NCBI RefSeq assembly: GCF_022867805.1
Contig: NZ_JALIFO010000001.1
Span: forward strand, 310,001-374,000
Source of the DNA: Cuneatibacter sp. NSJ-177
GTDB lineage: Bacteria; Bacillota; Clostridia; Lachnospirales; Lachnospiraceae
Direction: 5' to 3'
DNA: 64,000 nucleotides
Below the pieces are notes generated by a model. That model worked only from the letters and a program-made list of their open reading frames with translations. It had not been told where the DNA came from and ran no database searches. Positions 1 to 9,405 of this stretch are shown here, one piece after another. A program made the translations under genes and the position numbers. Position 1 is the stretch's first letter. Each line of letters begins with the position of its first letter.

Positions 1-109
1 TTATTGGCAAGACGTAGGAAGGGAAATCCTAGCGGATTGGGTCAAGGCTTATCTTGGAAATGAACCAGGGCTTTGGCTTGAATATTTTAACCATATAGAA
101 GGAGAAGTC
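1..109. other. window edge, no assignable gene
   Basis: No stop codon occurs in the frame of the next gene from base 2 onward, while the other two plus frames close at about 15 and 61. The signal peptide and the ribosome binding site GAAGGAG just before base 110 argue that translation begins there. The open upstream stretch is therefore probably chance or the tail of an unseen gene. No promoter could be recognised. Confidence 0.3.
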
Positions 110-1735
110 ATGAGGAAAACGAGTAAAATATGGATTTGGCTTTTTTGTCTGACGCTGGTGTTGTCTATGTCCAGCCCTGTCACTGTGTCGGCGGCGGGGA
201 ACGAATGGCCAGAAATAGAGTCGGAACGTGTGGAGATCAAAGGAGCCGGTTTGGACTCGGAACAGCTAAAAGCGCTGGAATCTTCCCAAGATCCGGAACG
301 GTCCACAGTGCCGGAGGCCAAGCTGGAAAGTCCGGAACCGGAAGCCGACGGTACGGAATCCGAAGAAGCCGGTTCAAAACCGGAAACATCAAACATGGGA
401 TCCGAAACTGCCGGGCCGGAAGAAGAGGAGACAAGCCCTGCCGTTCCGGCGGAGACCGAAATTTTTGAAATGGACCCGGTATCGCCGGAAACAGAAGCGG
501 TGCAGGACATCCTCTTGTTCCAGGGAAGCGATTCTCCGGAGGCGATGGTCCAGGCCTATGTCATCCGCCTGTATGAGAAAGTTTTAGGGCGCAGCCCGGA
601 TGTTAGTGGGCTTCGGAGCTGGACGGAGCTGCTCCTTGGCGGCCAGAGCACCGGAGCGGATGTGGCCGCCGGATTCGTTTTCAGCGACGAGTATCAGCGA
701 AAGAGCATGGGGGACGGGGACTTCGTTGAAATGCTGTATCAGACCATGCTGAACCGCGCTTCCGACGCTGGGGGAAAAGCTGCCTGGACGCGCCTGCTTT
801 CCTGCGGAGTCAGCAGGAACGGCGTTTTTGCCGGTTTTGCCAATTCCAGGGAATTTCAAGAAATCTGTAATACGTATCAGATCCTGCGGGGGGAATACCG
901 CTCGGACAAAATTGAAGATCAGAATGGGAACGTCACTGCCTTTGTCAGCCGGATGTACACGGTGGCGCTGGGCCGCTCTTTTGACCGGGACGGCCTCCGT
1001 TTCTGGACGGAGAGACTTCTCGCCCATAAAATCGGCGGCGGAGAGCTGATTCAGGGATTCTTTTTCAGCCGGGAATTTTTAGACAAAAATCTTTCCGATA
1101 CGGATTTTGTTACGATTTGCTATCGAACATGCCTGGGCCGGGAGCCTGATCAAGGCGGGCTGAACACCTGGGTGAACCTGCTGCAGGCAGGTAAAAGCCG
1201 CGCCGGTGTTCTGAACGGTTTTATTGGTTCAGCGGAATATGGAAGGCTTTGTGAAGAGTATGGGATCGCCAGGGGAAATCTGATCCCGGATACAGAGGAA
1301 CAGCAGAGTAAAGTTGCGGATATCGCCAGAAATAACAAGGGAACCGTGGCGGCGAGCCACGGCAAATGCGCAGCATGGGTTTCCGGCGTGTACCAGGCCG
1401 CGGGACTCGGCTATCCCGGCGGCAATGCGATTGATTACTGGGCAAAATGGAAAGGCTCCGGTTCATCGGATCTCAGTTGTATCCCGGTGGGAGCCGCAGT
1501 TGTCGGGAGCGGCTCGACGAACAGCTCCGGCCTTGCTTACGGCCACATTGGAATTTATATCGGAGACGGAAAGATCGCCCACAATGTCGGCGGCGGCTGC
1601 GCAACGATTTCAACGGTGGAAGAATTTGCCTCAATCTATTGCAAAGGAAATCTGTCCCGCTGCGACTATGAGGAATATCGGGGCGCACAGGGGATTTTGG
1701 GATGGGTGTGGCCCAATGGACAGGGGCTGCATTGA
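110..1735 (+). CDS. secreted DUF4214 protein with C-terminal NlpC/P60-like domain
   Basis: Probable exported cell-wall hydrolase or amidase of 541 residues. Residues 1-29 form a signal peptide (charged MRKTSK, hydrophobic core, cut near VSAAG). Residues 35-130 are a low-complexity linker rich in Pro, Glu and Ser. Two blocks at about 143-260 and 273-390 are DUF4214-type repeats, each with LGR(S/E)PD and GG...W motifs; this helical domain is common in surface proteins of Lachnospiraceae. The last 130 residues resemble NlpC/P60 or CHAP hydrolases, with a probable catalytic Cys420 in GKCAAW and His479 in YGHIGIYIGDG. The start is chosen for the GAAGGAG site and the signal peptide. A relative with a different C-terminal domain lies at 16905-18182. 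The substrate is not shown by the sequence. Confidence 0.8.
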   Translation: MRKTSKIWIWLFCLTLVLSMSSPVTVSAAGNEWPEIESERVEIKGAGLDSEQLKALESSQDPERSTVPEAKLESPEPEADGTESEEAGSKPETSNMGSETAGPEEEETSPAVPAETEIFEMDPVSPETEAVQDILLFQGSDSPEAMVQAYVIRLYEKVLGRSPDVSGLRSWTELLLGGQSTGADVAAGFVFSDEYQRKSMGDGDFVEMLYQTMLNRASDAGGKAAWTRLLSCGVSRNGVFAGFANSREFQEICNTYQILRGEYRSDKIEDQNGNVTAFVSRMYTVALGRSFDRDGLRFWTERLLAHKIGGGELIQGFFFSREFLDKNLSDTDFVTICYRTCLGREPDQGGLNTWVNLLQAGKSRAGVLNGFIGSAEYGRLCEEYGIARGNLIPDTEEQQSKVADIARNNKGTVAASHGKCAAWVSGVYQAAGLGYPGGNAIDYWAKWKGSGSSDLSCIPVGAAVVGSGSTNSSGLAYGHIGIYIGDGKIAHNVGGGCATISTVEEFASIYCKGNLSRCDYEEYRGAQGILGWVWPNGQGLH

Positions 1736-1800
1736 TCTTCCCACGTCGGCAAAATGGTTTCCGGCAAGTGGAATTCGGCAGATTTTCTTACCGGAAAGGA

Positions 1801-1829
1801 TAGATGTTTTTCAGAGAATATGGTATACT
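1801..1829 (+). promoter_or_regulatory. candidate extended -10 promoter
   Basis: TAGATG at 1801, a 17-base spacer and TATACT at 1824-1829, preceded by TG to give an extended -10 (TGGTATACT). It lies 60 bases before the aminotransferase gene at 1889. The -35 box is weak. Confidence 0.45.
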
Positions 1830-1888
1830 GAAAACCAAGATTTCTTCCAGAACAACCGAAGAAAAGCAAGTGATTAGGAGGAAAAACC

Positions 1889-3082
1889 ATGATTTCTGAA
1901 AAAATGAAGCCGCTTGTCGCCAATAATTCCGCAATCCGTGCAATGTTTGAGGAAGGGGCAAAACTGAAAGCCATTTACGGCGAGGATCAGGTCTTTGATT
2001 TTAGCTTGGGAAATCCCAATGTACCTGCGCCCAAGGCGGTGAAACAGGCGATTTTTGACATTCTGAACGAGGAAGATTCGGTCTTCGTACACGGTTATAT
2101 GAACAATGCAGGCTTTCCCCAAGTCCGGAAAGCGATTGCGGATTCCCTGAACCGCCGGTTTGGCACCCGGTTTCAGGAAAAAAATATCCTGATGACCGTC
2201 GGCGCGGCCAGCGGCCTCAACGTGGCGCTGAAAACGCTGCTGAATCCTGGGGATGAGGTGATCACTTTTGCGCCCTACTTTGTGGAGTACGGCGCTTATG
2301 TGGGAAATTACGACGGGAAGCTGGTGGTGGTTTCCCCGGACACCGCCACGTTCCAGCCGAATCTGGCTGAGCTGGAGGAGAAGATCACGCCCAGAACGAA
2401 AGCCGTGATTATCAATACCCCCCATAACCCGACCGGCGTGATTTATTCGGAAAACACCATAAAAAGGCTGGCTGCGATTCTGGAGAAAAAAGAAAAAGAA
2501 TACGGCACCGTGATCTTTTTGATCTCCGACGAACCATACCGGGAGCTGGCTTATGACGGGGCTGTGGTGCCCTACGTGACCAAATACTATGCCAATACGA
2601 TTGTTGGGTATTCTTTCAGCAAATCCCTGTCCCTGCCGGGGGAGCGCATCGGCTACCTGGTCATCCCGGACGAACTGGAAGATGCGGATAATGTGATTCA
2701 GGCGGCCGCCATCGCCACCCGTGTCAGCGGGGCCGTCAACGCGCCGTCCCTGATGCAGTTGGTGATTGCGCGCTGCGTCGACGAGTCCGTGGATGTGGAA
2801 TATTATGACCGGAACCGGAACGCCCTCTATCTTGGCTTGACCGAATGCGGATTCAGCTGCACCAAACCCCAGGGCGCATTTTACTTATTTGTCAAATCTC
2901 CCTTTGAGGACGAGACGAAATTCTGTGAGATGGCGAAGAGGCATCACATTTTGATGGTGCCGGGCAGTTCCTTTGCCTGCCCCGGCTATGTGCGTCTGGC
3001 TTACTGCGTCTCTTACGAGACCATTCAGAATTCTCTGCCCGCCTTCCGGGAACTGGCGAAAGAGTGCTTTTCGGAGCAATAA
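1889..3082 (+). CDS. pyridoxal phosphate-dependent class I aminotransferase
   Basis: Fold-type I aminotransferase of 397 residues, the usual AspC-family length. It transfers an amino group between an amino acid and a 2-oxo acid in the cytoplasm; the substrate cannot be read from sequence. Visible features are NTPHNPTGVIY (residues about 175-186), SDEPYRELAYDG, and the PLP-binding Lys245 in SFSKSLSLPGERIGY. The gene has a strong AGGAGG site at 1877 and is followed after 3 bases by a DUF3810 gene, so the two are probably co-transcribed. Annotations such as aspartate aminotransferase would be over-precise. Confidence 0.9.
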   Translation: MISEKMKPLVANNSAIRAMFEEGAKLKAIYGEDQVFDFSLGNPNVPAPKAVKQAIFDILNEEDSVFVHGYMNNAGFPQVRKAIADSLNRRFGTRFQEKNILMTVGAASGLNVALKTLLNPGDEVITFAPYFVEYGAYVGNYDGKLVVVSPDTATFQPNLAELEEKITPRTKAVIINTPHNPTGVIYSENTIKRLAAILEKKEKEYGTVIFLISDEPYRELAYDGAVVPYVTKYYANTIVGYSFSKSLSLPGERIGYLVIPDELEDADNVIQAAAIATRVSGAVNAPSLMQLVIARCVDESVDVEYYDRNRNALYLGLTECGFSCTKPQGAFYLFVKSPFEDETKFCEMAKRHHILMVPGSSFACPGYVRLAYCVSYETIQNSLPAFRELAKECFSEQ

Positions 3083-3085
3083 GAG

Positions 3086-4162
3086 ATGAAGCGGAAAAAA
3101 CAGTGGCTGGCCATCGGGATCCTCCTCGCGGCCGCTTTGCTTTTCAACTTGGCGGCCCGGTCTTTCGGAGGTTTTGCCGAGTGGTATGCCTCCGCAATTT
3201 ATCCGGTCTGGGTGAATACAATCGGAAGGCTGCTTTCACCGCTGCCGTTTTCCGCTGTTGAATTTTTGCTCTACGGCGGAATCCTGCTGGTTTTGTATTG
3301 GCTGGCGCGGGGGATCGTCCGGTTGGCAAAGGGAAAAAGAGACGCCGGTGAGGTTATGCTTTCCGCGCTGAAAAAGTTTCTTTTGACAGGCGGGATCTTG
3401 CTCCTTGTCTTCACGCTGGGCGGGGGAATCAATTATCAGAGAAAGACCTTTGGGGAATTGGCGGGCCTGCCCGTGGAAAAATCCACGGCGGAGGAGCTGA
3501 AAGCTCTCTGCCGGGAACTGGCGGAGGCTGTGAATCAGGATGCCGAAGGGATCCATCGAAATGAGGAAGGACTTTGCCAGGTTGACGGCGGCCTGCGCGG
3601 GGAAGCGGTGGAGGCAATGCGCCGGCTGGGAGAGAGCTACCCGTTTTTGAGCGGCTATTATCCGAAGCCCATCTGCGTCTCCGATATTTTGTCCTACCAG
3701 CAGGTAACCGGAATCTATTCCCCGTTTACGCTGGAAGCCAATTACAACCGGGATATTCCAGGCTACAATCTTCCGCACACGCTCTGCCATGAGCTTTCCC
3801 ACTTAAAAGGCTTTATGCGGGAGGACGAGGCCAATTTTATTTCCTATCTGGCGTGTATCTTTTCCGACGTCCCAGAGTTTCGGTACAGCGGAAATCTGAC
3901 GGCATTTGTATATGCCGGGAATGCGCTGGCCGGTGCGGACGCCGAGGCGTACCGGGAGATCCGGTCTGGGCTCAGCGAGAAAGCAGAGAAAGATTTGGCT
4001 TACAATAACTGGTTTTGGCAGCAGTTTGAGGGACCGGTGGCGGAGGCGGCCACCCAGATGAACAATACATATCTGAAAGCCAACAGCCAGGAAGACGGCA
4101 CCAAAAGTTACGGCCGGATGGTGGACTTGCTGCTGGCGTATCGGAGAAGCCGTCAGCCGTAG
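3086..4162 (+). CDS. DUF3810 membrane protein with HExxH motif
   Basis: Membrane protein of 358 residues matching the DUF3810 family. The N-terminal third has about three transmembrane segments (near residues 7-27, 52-75 and 92-112). The C-terminal part is extracytoplasmic or cytosolic and carries HELSH (His235, Glu236, His239) followed by REDEANFISYLA, an arrangement typical of zinc metallopeptidases. Metal binding and proteolysis are inferred from the motif only. It follows the aminotransferase by 3 bases and precedes a PfkB kinase. Confidence 0.8.
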   Translation: MKRKKQWLAIGILLAAALLFNLAARSFGGFAEWYASAIYPVWVNTIGRLLSPLPFSAVEFLLYGGILLVLYWLARGIVRLAKGKRDAGEVMLSALKKFLLTGGILLLVFTLGGGINYQRKTFGELAGLPVEKSTAEELKALCRELAEAVNQDAEGIHRNEEGLCQVDGGLRGEAVEAMRRLGESYPFLSGYYPKPICVSDILSYQQVTGIYSPFTLEANYNRDIPGYNLPHTLCHELSHLKGFMREDEANFISYLACIFSDVPEFRYSGNLTAFVYAGNALAGADAEAYREIRSGLSEKAEKDLAYNNWFWQQFEGPVAEAATQMNNTYLKANSQEDGTKSYGRMVDLLLAYRRSRQP

Positions 4163-4206
4163 GATAAAGGGACGGCCGCCCCTTTGATCCAGGAGGAGGG
4201 ATCCAT

Positions 4207-5193
4207 ATGTGGGATGTTGTGGCGCTGGGAGAAGTGCTGATTGATTTTACACCGGAAGGAAAAAACGATCAGGGGGCGGCCCTGTTTTCCTGTAATCCGG
4301 GAGGCGCTCCGGCCAATGTGCTGGCCATGAACGCCAAACTGGGAGGCAAGACCGCCGTGATCGGCAAGGTGGGAAGGGATGCTTTCGGAGATTTGCTGCG
4401 CCGGACGCTCCTGGAAAATGGAGTGGATGTGGAAGGCCTTGTGACAGACAGCAAAATCCCGACCACTCTGGCTTTCGTGCAGCTAAGTCAGGCAGGGGAG
4501 CGGACCTTCACCTTCTACCGGAAACCGGGGGCGGATCTGCTGCTGACTTTTGAGGACGTGAAGCGGGAATGGATCGACTTATGCCGGATTTTTCACTTTG
4601 GCTCCGTATCCCTGACCGGCGAACCGGCCCGTTCCGCGACCTTGAAGACCGCGTCTTATGCAAAGGAACAGGGGAAGCTGATCAGTTTTGACCCAAACTA
4701 CCGGCCGTTTCTCTGGGAAAGCCGGGAAGATGCGAAGGCGCAGATTCAAAAGGGGATTTCCCTGGCAGACTTGGTGAAGGTTTCGGAGGAAGAGCTGATA
4801 TTAGTGACCGGAACCAGCGACCGGCAGCTTGGCTCTGAGCGGCTGCTGGAGCAGGGGGCGTCATTGGTCTTGGTATCCCTGGGAGAGAAAGGCGCTTTCT
4901 ACCGCAACCATGCCGGATCCGGTTTGGTCCCGGCATGGCCGGTTACGACCATGGATACCACCGGGGCAGGCGATGCGTTCTTAGGAGCCATGCACTGGCT
5001 GCTGCGGGGAATGAGGGCGGAAGAAATCGGTGATTTGCCGCCGGAAAAGATGGAGGAACTGGTGGCTTTCGCCAATGCGGCGGGAGGTCTGACTACAGAG
5101 AAAAAAGGCGCGATTCCGGCTCTGCCGGGGGTAGAGGAGATTTTGCAGAAGACCGGCCGGCCTATTCCTCCGTCCGGCAGCCGGACGGTTTGA
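4207..5193 (+). CDS. PfkB-family carbohydrate kinase (fructokinase-like)
   Basis: ATP-dependent sugar kinase of the ribokinase/PfkB family, 328 residues. The N-terminal part shows the substrate-binding GGAPANVLAMNAKLGG segment (about residues 32-48). The C-terminal DTTGAGDAF motif contains the probable catalytic base Asp256 and the anion hole. The sequence is closest to fructokinases in style, but sugar specificity is inference. The start has an excellent AGGAGGAGG site at 4190-4198. Its 3' end overlaps the convergent symporter gene by 32 bases. Confidence 0.88.
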   Translation: MWDVVALGEVLIDFTPEGKNDQGAALFSCNPGGAPANVLAMNAKLGGKTAVIGKVGRDAFGDLLRRTLLENGVDVEGLVTDSKIPTTLAFVQLSQAGERTFTFYRKPGADLLLTFEDVKREWIDLCRIFHFGSVSLTGEPARSATLKTASYAKEQGKLISFDPNYRPFLWESREDAKAQIQKGISLADLVKVSEEELILVTGTSDRQLGSERLLEQGASLVLVSLGEKGAFYRNHAGSGLVPAWPVTTMDTTGAGDAFLGAMHWLLRGMRAEEIGDLPPEKMEELVAFANAAGGLTTEKKGAIPALPGVEEILQKTGRPIPPSGSRTV

Positions 5194-6385
5194 TCCATCT
5201 TCGGTAAATCCTATCGACGATCACGCCGATGGCATTGTCTCCGGATACGTTGCAGGCCGTTCCGAAAGAGTCCTGGGTGATATAGAGCGCGATCATCAAA
5301 GCTGATAGGCTCTCGGATCCCAGGCCTACCATCGGCAGGAACGGAAGGGCCGTCATGATCGATCCTCCCGGAGCGCCGGGGGAAGCCACCATTGCGATTC
5401 CCAGCGTTGCGATAAAACCGATGACAGCGCTGTAGGAAAGAGGGATTTCATTCAGGAATGTGACGGCTACCGCGCAGCTTGTGATGGTGATCATGGAACC
5501 GGCCATGTGGATATTGGCGCAGAGAGGAACCACAAAATTTCGGATTTCTTCCGAGATTCCGTCCTTTTCGGCACATTCCAGGTTGACCGGAATCGTGGCG
5601 GCGGAGGATTGGGTTCCCAGCGCCGTCATGTAACCGGGGATCTGATTTTTCAGCAAAGTGAACGGATTTTTCCGCCCGATGGATCCGGCGGCGGAAAAGA
5701 GCAGGATGAGATAGATGAGATGCAGGGCCAGTACGACCAGAAACACTTTCCAGAGAACGCCGAGAACAGCGAAGGTTTTTCCGGAAAAGGTCATTTCCAC
5801 AAAAGTGCCGCAGATATAGAGCGGAAGCAATGGCACAATGACGGAGTGGAGCACCTGGCTGATGACATGGGAAAAATCGTCCATCACCCCATAAAGGGTG
5901 TTCCCGCCCCCTTTTCCGCGCAGGGAGGAAAGACTGAGCCCAAGGATAAAAGCGAGAAGCACGGCGGCTAAGGTATCGAGAACCGGTTCCACCGAGAGGC
6001 TGAGATAAGATTCCAGGGAAGCGCCGGAGGATGGTTGAACCTGTTTGATCGCGGATCCATGGATCAAATAGGGGAATAGAATATCCGCAGCCAAAAAAGA
6101 GGCGGAGCCTGCGATCAGCGTTGACGCATAGGAGATCCCGGCGGTCAGTCCTAAAAGTTTTCCGGCCCCCTGGCTGAGGTCCGCGATTCCCATGGTGACA
6201 AAGGCCAGGATCATCAGAGGGATCACAAACTTTAAGAAAGTTCCGAACAGTCCGGAAGCGGTGACGGCCAAGCGGCAGAACCATTCCGGCAGAAAGCTTC
6301 CAATTAGAATTCCGGTCAGAATCGCGAAAATGAGGCGGGGAACCAGCCCCATTCTTTTCTTTGTGGATTGGGTCTCCATTTCCAT
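5162..6385 (-). CDS. dicarboxylate/amino acid:cation symporter (DAACS family)
   Basis: Sodium- or proton-coupled carboxylate/acidic amino acid importer of the DAACS (SLC1-like) family, 407 residues from the chosen start. The C-terminal transport core is recognisable: the serine-rich hairpin region TQSSAATIPV, NIHMAGSMITIT, and the second hairpin region with APGAPGG, followed by DSFGTACNVSGDNA. An upstream in-frame ATG at 6442 exists, but 6385 is preceded by GGAGAAAGGA at good spacing. The 3' end overlaps the PfkB kinase on the other strand. Substrate unknown. Confidence 0.88.
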   Translation of the reverse strand: MEMETQSTKKRMGLVPRLIFAILTGILIGSFLPEWFCRLAVTASGLFGTFLKFVIPLMILAFVTMGIADLSQGAGKLLGLTAGISYASTLIAGSASFLAADILFPYLIHGSAIKQVQPSSGASLESYLSLSVEPVLDTLAAVLLAFILGLSLSSLRGKGGGNTLYGVMDDFSHVISQVLHSVIVPLLPLYICGTFVEMTFSGKTFAVLGVLWKVFLVVLALHLIYLILLFSAAGSIGRKNPFTLLKNQIPGYMTALGTQSSAATIPVNLECAEKDGISEEIRNFVVPLCANIHMAGSMITITSCAVAVTFLNEIPLSYSAVIGFIATLGIAMVASPGAPGGSIMTALPFLPMVGLGSESLSALMIALYITQDSFGTACNVSGDNAIGVIVDRIYRRWIKPSGCRTEE

Positions 6386-6457
6386 CGATGTCCTTTCTCC
6401 CCTCAGGCGGCTGCCTATGCCGGCAGGGGATTCAGCGCCCATCTTTGCTGCGTTCCA

Positions 6458-7177
6458 TCACAGCGGAAAGTAACTCCAAAGCCAGGACAGCGGCATCACA
6501 AGAATCATCGCCGGCAGGATATTTGCCAGGGATACGTCCAGCAGTTTAAATATTTTAAATCCGGTGATTAAAACCAGCGCGCCGCCGCAGGCGGAAAAAT
6601 CTGCGAGCATCTCCGGCGTGGTCAGCGGATAGATAAACTGGGCGCTGAAAAATAGAATCAGCATGATGACAGCCTGTGGGATGGCAATCGCCGCAATCGG
6701 CAGTCCCAGCCTTGTGGCAAAGATGATGGCGGTAAACGTATCCAGCACAGCCTTTGAGATCAAAATCGAGTGATCCCCGGTCATGCCGGATTGTATCGAG
6801 CCGAATATTCCCGTTCCGCTGGCGCAGAAAAGAACAATCATGGTGACAAATTCCGAGAGAAATTCATCCTCAGTCATCGTATTGTCCTTTAGGGTGAATA
6901 GTTTTTCGGCAGGTTTTCGCAGGAGGGAAGCAAAATGGGTAATCTTTTCATCCAGATATATCAGCTGGCCAAAGGCAGTCCCCAAAATAACGGCTAAAAT
7001 GACCGGCGGCATCGCATCGATTTTATTGATGCTGACGACTCCCATAATAAAGGAACCTGTTCCAAAGAAAATAGGCAGATTTTTCCGGACACGTTCCGGT
7101 ATTTTGTCTCCCAGCAGCGCGCCAAGAACGCCGCCGAGAAAAACTCCTCCACAGTTAATTAGGATTCCAATAGGCAT
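6458..7177 (-). CDS. DUF554 family membrane protein
   Basis: Integral membrane protein of 239 residues with the DUF554 hallmark N-terminus (NCGGVFLGGVLGALLGDKIP) and about seven hydrophobic segments. Family members are widespread in Firmicutes and are thought to be transporters, without established substrate. It is upstream of the symporter on the same strand (72 bases) and downstream of the chromate-type pair (45 bases), so all four minus-strand genes may form one transcript. Confidence 0.85.
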   Translation of the reverse strand: MPIGILINCGGVFLGGVLGALLGDKIPERVRKNLPIFFGTGSFIMGVVSINKIDAMPPVILAVILGTAFGQLIYLDEKITHFASLLRKPAEKLFTLKDNTMTEDEFLSEFVTMIVLFCASGTGIFGSIQSGMTGDHSILISKAVLDTFTAIIFATRLGLPIAAIAIPQAVIMLILFFSAQFIYPLTTPEMLADFSACGGALVLITGFKIFKLLDVSLANILPAMILVMPLSWLWSYFPL

Positions 7178-7222
7178 GAAAAATAATCCTTTCTCTTTTG
7201 ATTTTTTTCGATAAGCCCGGAT

Positions 7223-7798
7223 TTAAACACCGGCAAAATGAAAGACGATTCCGACAACAGCGGAAAGGGCAATGTAAACCACCGGATGACGGTTGGTTTT
7301 TTTGATCAGGACAAACAAAAAGACAGCCAGAATCAGATGCTTCAAGCGGAACAGATCCATCCAAAGGCCGCTGGCCCGAAACGCATCGATTCCGATCAGG
7401 GCGATTTCCGCAACTCCAAAACCTGCGGCAGCGATCAAACCGGTGGAGGCAGGGCGAAGGCCGTAAAAAACGGAATCCACATACCGGTTACCCTTGAATT
7501 TTGATAAGATTTTGCTGATCAGCACAATAATGATGATGGAAGGCGTAACCAATCCGACGACCGCTGTGATGCCTCCAAAGACACCTCCCAGCTGGTAGCC
7601 AAAATAGGTGGCGGAATTGATCCCGATCGGACCCGGCGTCGACTCTGAGATGGCGATCATATTGGCGATGTCGCCGCGGGTGATCAGACCGGTGCGGTCG
7701 GCAAAATCCTGTAAAAAGGGAAGCGTCGCCAGGCCGCCGCCGATGGCAAAAAGACCGATTTTGAAAAACTCATAAAATAATTGAAGATAGATCATCAT
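7223..7798 (-). CDS. chromate transporter-type membrane protein, second half
   Basis: Single-domain CHR-family protein of 191 residues. It carries FKIGLFAIGGGLATLPF near the N-terminus and ISESTPGPIGINSATYFGY, both typical of the ChrA repeat. In this family, short CHR proteins occur as adjacent pairs that together equal one full-length ChrA; here the partner overlaps by 4 bases at 7795-8337. The true substrate in anaerobes is unproven, so chromate transport is a family label only. Confidence 0.88.
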   Translation of the reverse strand: MMIYLQLFYEFFKIGLFAIGGGLATLPFLQDFADRTGLITRGDIANMIAISESTPGPIGINSATYFGYQLGGVFGGITAVVGLVTPSIIIIVLISKILSKFKGNRYVDSVFYGLRPASTGLIAAAGFGVAEIALIGIDAFRASGLWMDLFRLKHLILAVFLFVLIKKTNRHPVVYIALSAVVGIVFHFAGV

Positions 7799-8337
7799 TT
7801 GCTTTTTCCTCCCAGGCTTTTCAAAATGACTCCCACAGCCCCGGCTCCGAGAACAAAGAAAATCGGGGAGAGCCCGGAGAACACGGAAAGAAGCGCTACA
7901 GCGGCAAAAATCAGAGCGGTCGGGAGATCGATGACTGATTTTTTCATCAAGCGCAGTACGGCATTCAAAATCAGGACGCAGACGCAGACCTGAATCCCGG
8001 AAAAGGCATTTTGTACAATGGCCAGATCGGAAAAGTTACTGATAAAGGCAGCGATAATGGTGATGATGATCAGAGAAGGGAAGACAACCCCATAGGTGGC
8101 GAAAATGGCGCCGGCTAATTTTTTCCTTTTATAGCCGATGAAGGTGGCGGTGTTGATCGCGATGATTCCAGGGGTGCACTGTCCGATGGCGTAGTAATCC
8201 ATCAGCTCTTCCTCCGTGGCCCAGCCGTATTTTTCCACGACCTCTTTTTGAAGCATCGGAAGCATCGCATAACCGCCGCCAAAGGTCAAGCCGCCGATGC
8301 GGGCGAACGTCAGGAATAATTTCCACAGTTCTTTCAT
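7795..8337 (-). CDS. chromate transporter-type membrane protein, first half
   Basis: CHR-domain protein of 180 residues, paralogous to the next gene downstream and overlapping its start by 4 bases. Motifs include FARIGGLTFGGGYAMLP and IGQCTPGIIAINTATFIGY. The open frame extends far upstream to 8760, but AGGAGAG lies just ahead of the ATG at 8337 and a promoter is present at 8375-8403, so the shorter start is used. The extension would overlap the divergent MscS gene. Confidence 0.88.
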   Translation of the reverse strand: MKELWKLFLTFARIGGLTFGGGYAMLPMLQKEVVEKYGWATEEELMDYYAIGQCTPGIIAINTATFIGYKRKKLAGAIFATYGVVFPSLIIITIIAAFISNFSDLAIVQNAFSGIQVCVCVLILNAVLRLMKKSVIDLPTALIFAAVALLSVFSGLSPIFFVLGAGAVGVILKSLGGKSK

Positions 8338-8367
8338 GATATTCTCTCCTAATCCTTTCATGCAAAA

Positions 8368-8403
8368 CATGTTTAGTATAACATGAATCGGGAAAAAATC
8401 CAA
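8368..8403 (-). promoter_or_regulatory. promoter and inverted repeat upstream of the chromate-type pair
   Basis: On the minus strand TTGGAT (8398-8403), a 17-base spacer and TATACT (8375-8380). An inverted repeat CATGTT-N6-AACATG at 8368-8385 covers the -10 box and looks like an operator for an unidentified repressor. Confidence 0.55.
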
Positions 8404-8473
8404 CAGAGATGTGCGGAGAAAAAACAGATCGGGAAAAACAGAAGAAAACCGCGAATATCCACAGCGCCGGGGG

Positions 8474-8502
8474 TTGCCATACAGTGGAAAAGATGCTATA
8501 AT
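8474..8502 (+). promoter_or_regulatory. promoter for the MscS gene
   Basis: TTGCCA at 8474-8479, a 17-base spacer and a perfect TATAAT at 8497-8502, some 50 bases before the MscS start. It diverges from the promoter of the chromate-type pair. Confidence 0.65.
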
Positions 8503-8553
8503 CAAAAAGTTTTGAATCAGGTTCGTGCCCGACGGAAGAAAGAGAGGTTCCAA

Positions 8554-9402
8554 ATGCCGGAAGCAACGGGAGAAGTCAGCAAGATCGTCAGTTGGCTGGA
8601 TACCATCACCCCGAAATTGATTTCCCTGGGATGGAAGATCCTGGGACTGATTCTGATTTACTTCGTGGGAAAACGCATCATCCATATGCTGCTTCGTGTG
8701 ATAAAAAGAGCCATGGAGCGCAGCCGCCTGGAAAAAACAATCCAGGTTATGGCCTACCATGTTTCTCAGGTAGTCCTGTATATGGTGCTGATCTCTACGA
8801 TGCTCAATTTTGCCGGCTATGAAGCCGCGTCCCTGGTGGCGATCATTGGATCCGCAGGACTTTCCATTGGATTGGCTTTCCAGGGCAGCCTCAGCAATTT
8901 CGCCGGCGGCGTTTTGATTCTGCTCACCAAGCCGTTTAAAATCGGAGATTATATCGAAGAGGACGCCAAGAAAAATTGCGGGACGGTCAAAAGCATCAGT
9001 ATCTGCTACACGACCCTTGTCACCCCGGATGAGAAGACCGTGGTGATCCCGAATGGAACATTGGCCAATACAAGCCTGACCAATTACAGCACCCAGGGCA
9101 AACGACGGGTGGAAGTATCGGTGGGCATATCCTATGACGATGATTTGAAAAAGGCCAAAGAGGTTATGACAAAGGTGCTGGAGCAGGTTTCCACCAGGCT
9201 CCCGGATTCTGCGGTAAACGTCTTTGTCGATCAGTTGGGGGACAGCGCGGTACAGCTTTCGGGCTGGATTTGGTCTTCGTCGGGGGATTACCTACCGGCG
9301 AAGTGGGAGGCCACGGAACAGGTTAAGCTGGCGTTTGACGAAGCCGGCATTCACATCCCATATCCCCAGATGGATGTGCATATGATTGAAGGAGAACAAT
9401 AG
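8554..9402 (+). CDS. small-conductance mechanosensitive channel (MscS family)
   Basis: MscS-type channel of 282 residues that would release solutes on membrane stretch. The N-terminus has about three membrane helices; the pore helix region [20 protein letters not shown] (residues about 98-117) and the beta domain entry [10 protein letters not shown] are clear. The conserved C-terminal mixed domain follows. An open frame begins at 8383, but the promoter at 8474-8502 and the site AGAGAGG before 8554 support this shorter start. The stop is 3 bases before typA. Confidence 0.9.
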   Translation: MPEATGEVSKIVSWLDTITPKLISLGWKILGLILIYFVGKRIIHMLLRVIKRAMERSRLEKTIQVMAYHVSQVVLYMVLISTMLNFAGYEAASLVAIIGSAGLSIGLAFQGSLSNFAGGVLILLTKPFKIGDYIEEDAKKNCGTVKSISICYTTLVTPDEKTVVIPNGTLANTSLTNYSTQGKRRVEVSVGISYDDDLKKAKEVMTKVLEQVSTRLPDSAVNVFVDQLGDSAVQLSGWIWSSSGDYLPAKWEATEQVKLAFDEAGIHIPYPQMDVHMIEGEQ

Positions 9403-9405
9403 AAA

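Noticed and set aside
49-510. Minus-strand Ser-rich frame opposite the first gene
   Set aside because: It mirrors the Pro/Glu/Ser linker of the plus-strand protein and has no start signals.
4162-4206. AAAGGG/CCCTTT hairpin after the DUF3810 gene as a terminator
   Set aside because: The stem is short and lacks a T run.
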